In this document: one piece after another, positions 34,082 to 34,222 of the stretch
Layout of the letters: the number at the start of each line of letters is the position of its first letter
Position numbering within the stretch: the first letter of the stretch is position 1
NCBI GenBank assembly: GCA_903862655.1
Contig: CAIOZA010000076.1
Location: forward strand, 1-34,222
Length of the DNA: 34,222 nt
Reading direction: 5' to 3'
Origin: an uncultured Ignavibacteria bacterium
GTDB taxonomy: Bacteria > Bacteroidota > Ignavibacteria > Kapaibacteriales > UBA2268
The notes under the pieces: model-generated
What the model was told of the DNA's origin: nothing
What the model saw: the letters and a program-made list of their open reading frames with translations, nothing else
Databases searched by the model: none
Position numbers and translations under genes: made by a program

Positions 34082-34222
34082 TTATATCTTCACAAACTTC
34101 CCGACTTTATCCCCAATCCTCACAAAATACATACCCGGTGCCAATCCGGAAACATCTATCTTTACTCCCTCTCCACTCGTGGAGAGGGTTGGGGTGAGGT
34201 CGCAGTTTTGTCCAAAGATATC
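34082..34222 (-). CDS. C-terminal end of a T9SS cargo protein (partial, runs off the window)
   Basis: The last 46 codons and the stop of a - strand gene are present, and the frame is open to the window edge. VKIDVSGLAPGMYFVRIGDK then VGKFVKI is a classic T9SS type A sorting-domain ending, preceded by DIFGQ, the usual turn before the final strands. Between these, residues CDLTPTLSTSGEG are encoded by a palindromic repeat (see 34167-34188). It keeps the frame and lengthens a loop of the domain. The passenger part of the protein lies outside the window, so its function cannot be told. Confidence 0.85.
   Translation of the reverse strand, partial: DIFGQNCDLTPTLSTSGEGVKIDVSGLAPGMYFVRIGDKVGKFVKI
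34167..34188. repeat. Palindromic repeat inside a T9SS sorting-domain coding region
   Basis: CCCTCTCCAC (34167-34176) and GTGGAGAGGG (34179-34188) are perfect complements around two bases, followed by TTGGGGTGAGG. This CTCACCCCAACCCTCTCC-type sequence is a dispersed intergenic repeat in many bacterial genomes. Here it is translated, in frame. Confidence 0.8.

Overview
The window looks like a chromosomal segment from a flagellated, Gram-negative member of the Bacteroidota/Chlorobiota side of the tree, most likely an Ignavibacteria- or Kapabacteria-like lineage. Two things together point there. At least three proteins end in type IX secretion (T9SS, type A) sorting domains. The window also holds a long flagellar rod/basal-body/export/hook operon, which true Bacteroidota lack. 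The DNA is AT-rich, and intergenic regions carry many short palindromic repeats. The lineage is inferred from gene content only; no rRNA or tRNA gene is visible.

Layout. Positions 220-2102: a nitronate monooxygenase-like flavoprotein (+) faces a fructose-6-phosphate aldolase/transaldolase-like enzyme (-), with a strong terminator between them. Positions 2103-3732: a palindromic mobile-like repeat, a membrane-protein gene interrupted by a stop codon, a small secreted barrel-like protein and an orphan HicB-like antitoxin. Positions 3740-7171 (-): a MacB-type ABC exporter pair, a frameshifted antitoxin-like remnant and a minimal nucleotidyltransferase. Positions 7553-9969 (+): an ECF sigma factor translationally coupled to an unusual membrane protein that joins an anti-sigma-like N-terminus to a T9SS sorting domain. 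Positions 10160-11464 (+): a secreted IgGFc-binding-domain protein. Positions 11546-13630 (-): an elongation factor G of the mitochondrial/spirochaete EF-G1 type. Positions 13631-14413: a dense cluster of palindromes. Positions 14414-17704 (+): an exported tricorn-like protease.

Positions 17802-29762 (-) hold one flagellar operon, transcribed flgB, flgC, an unknown 102-aa gene, fliE, fliF, fliG, fliH, fliI, fliJ, a motE/ylxF-like gene, fliK, flgD, a flg_new-family gene and flgE. The order closely follows the Bacillus fla/che operon. It encodes the proximal rod, MS ring, switch protein, export ATPase complex, hook-length ruler, hook cap and hook. A sigma-54-like element lies about 40 bases before flgB. 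Export-gate genes, fliM/fliN and stator genes are not in this window.

Positions 30301-33780 (-): a large secreted zinc metalloprotease with an N-terminal propeller and a T9SS tail. At the right edge is the C-terminus of another T9SS cargo protein (-). A palindromic repeat sits in frame inside its sorting domain.
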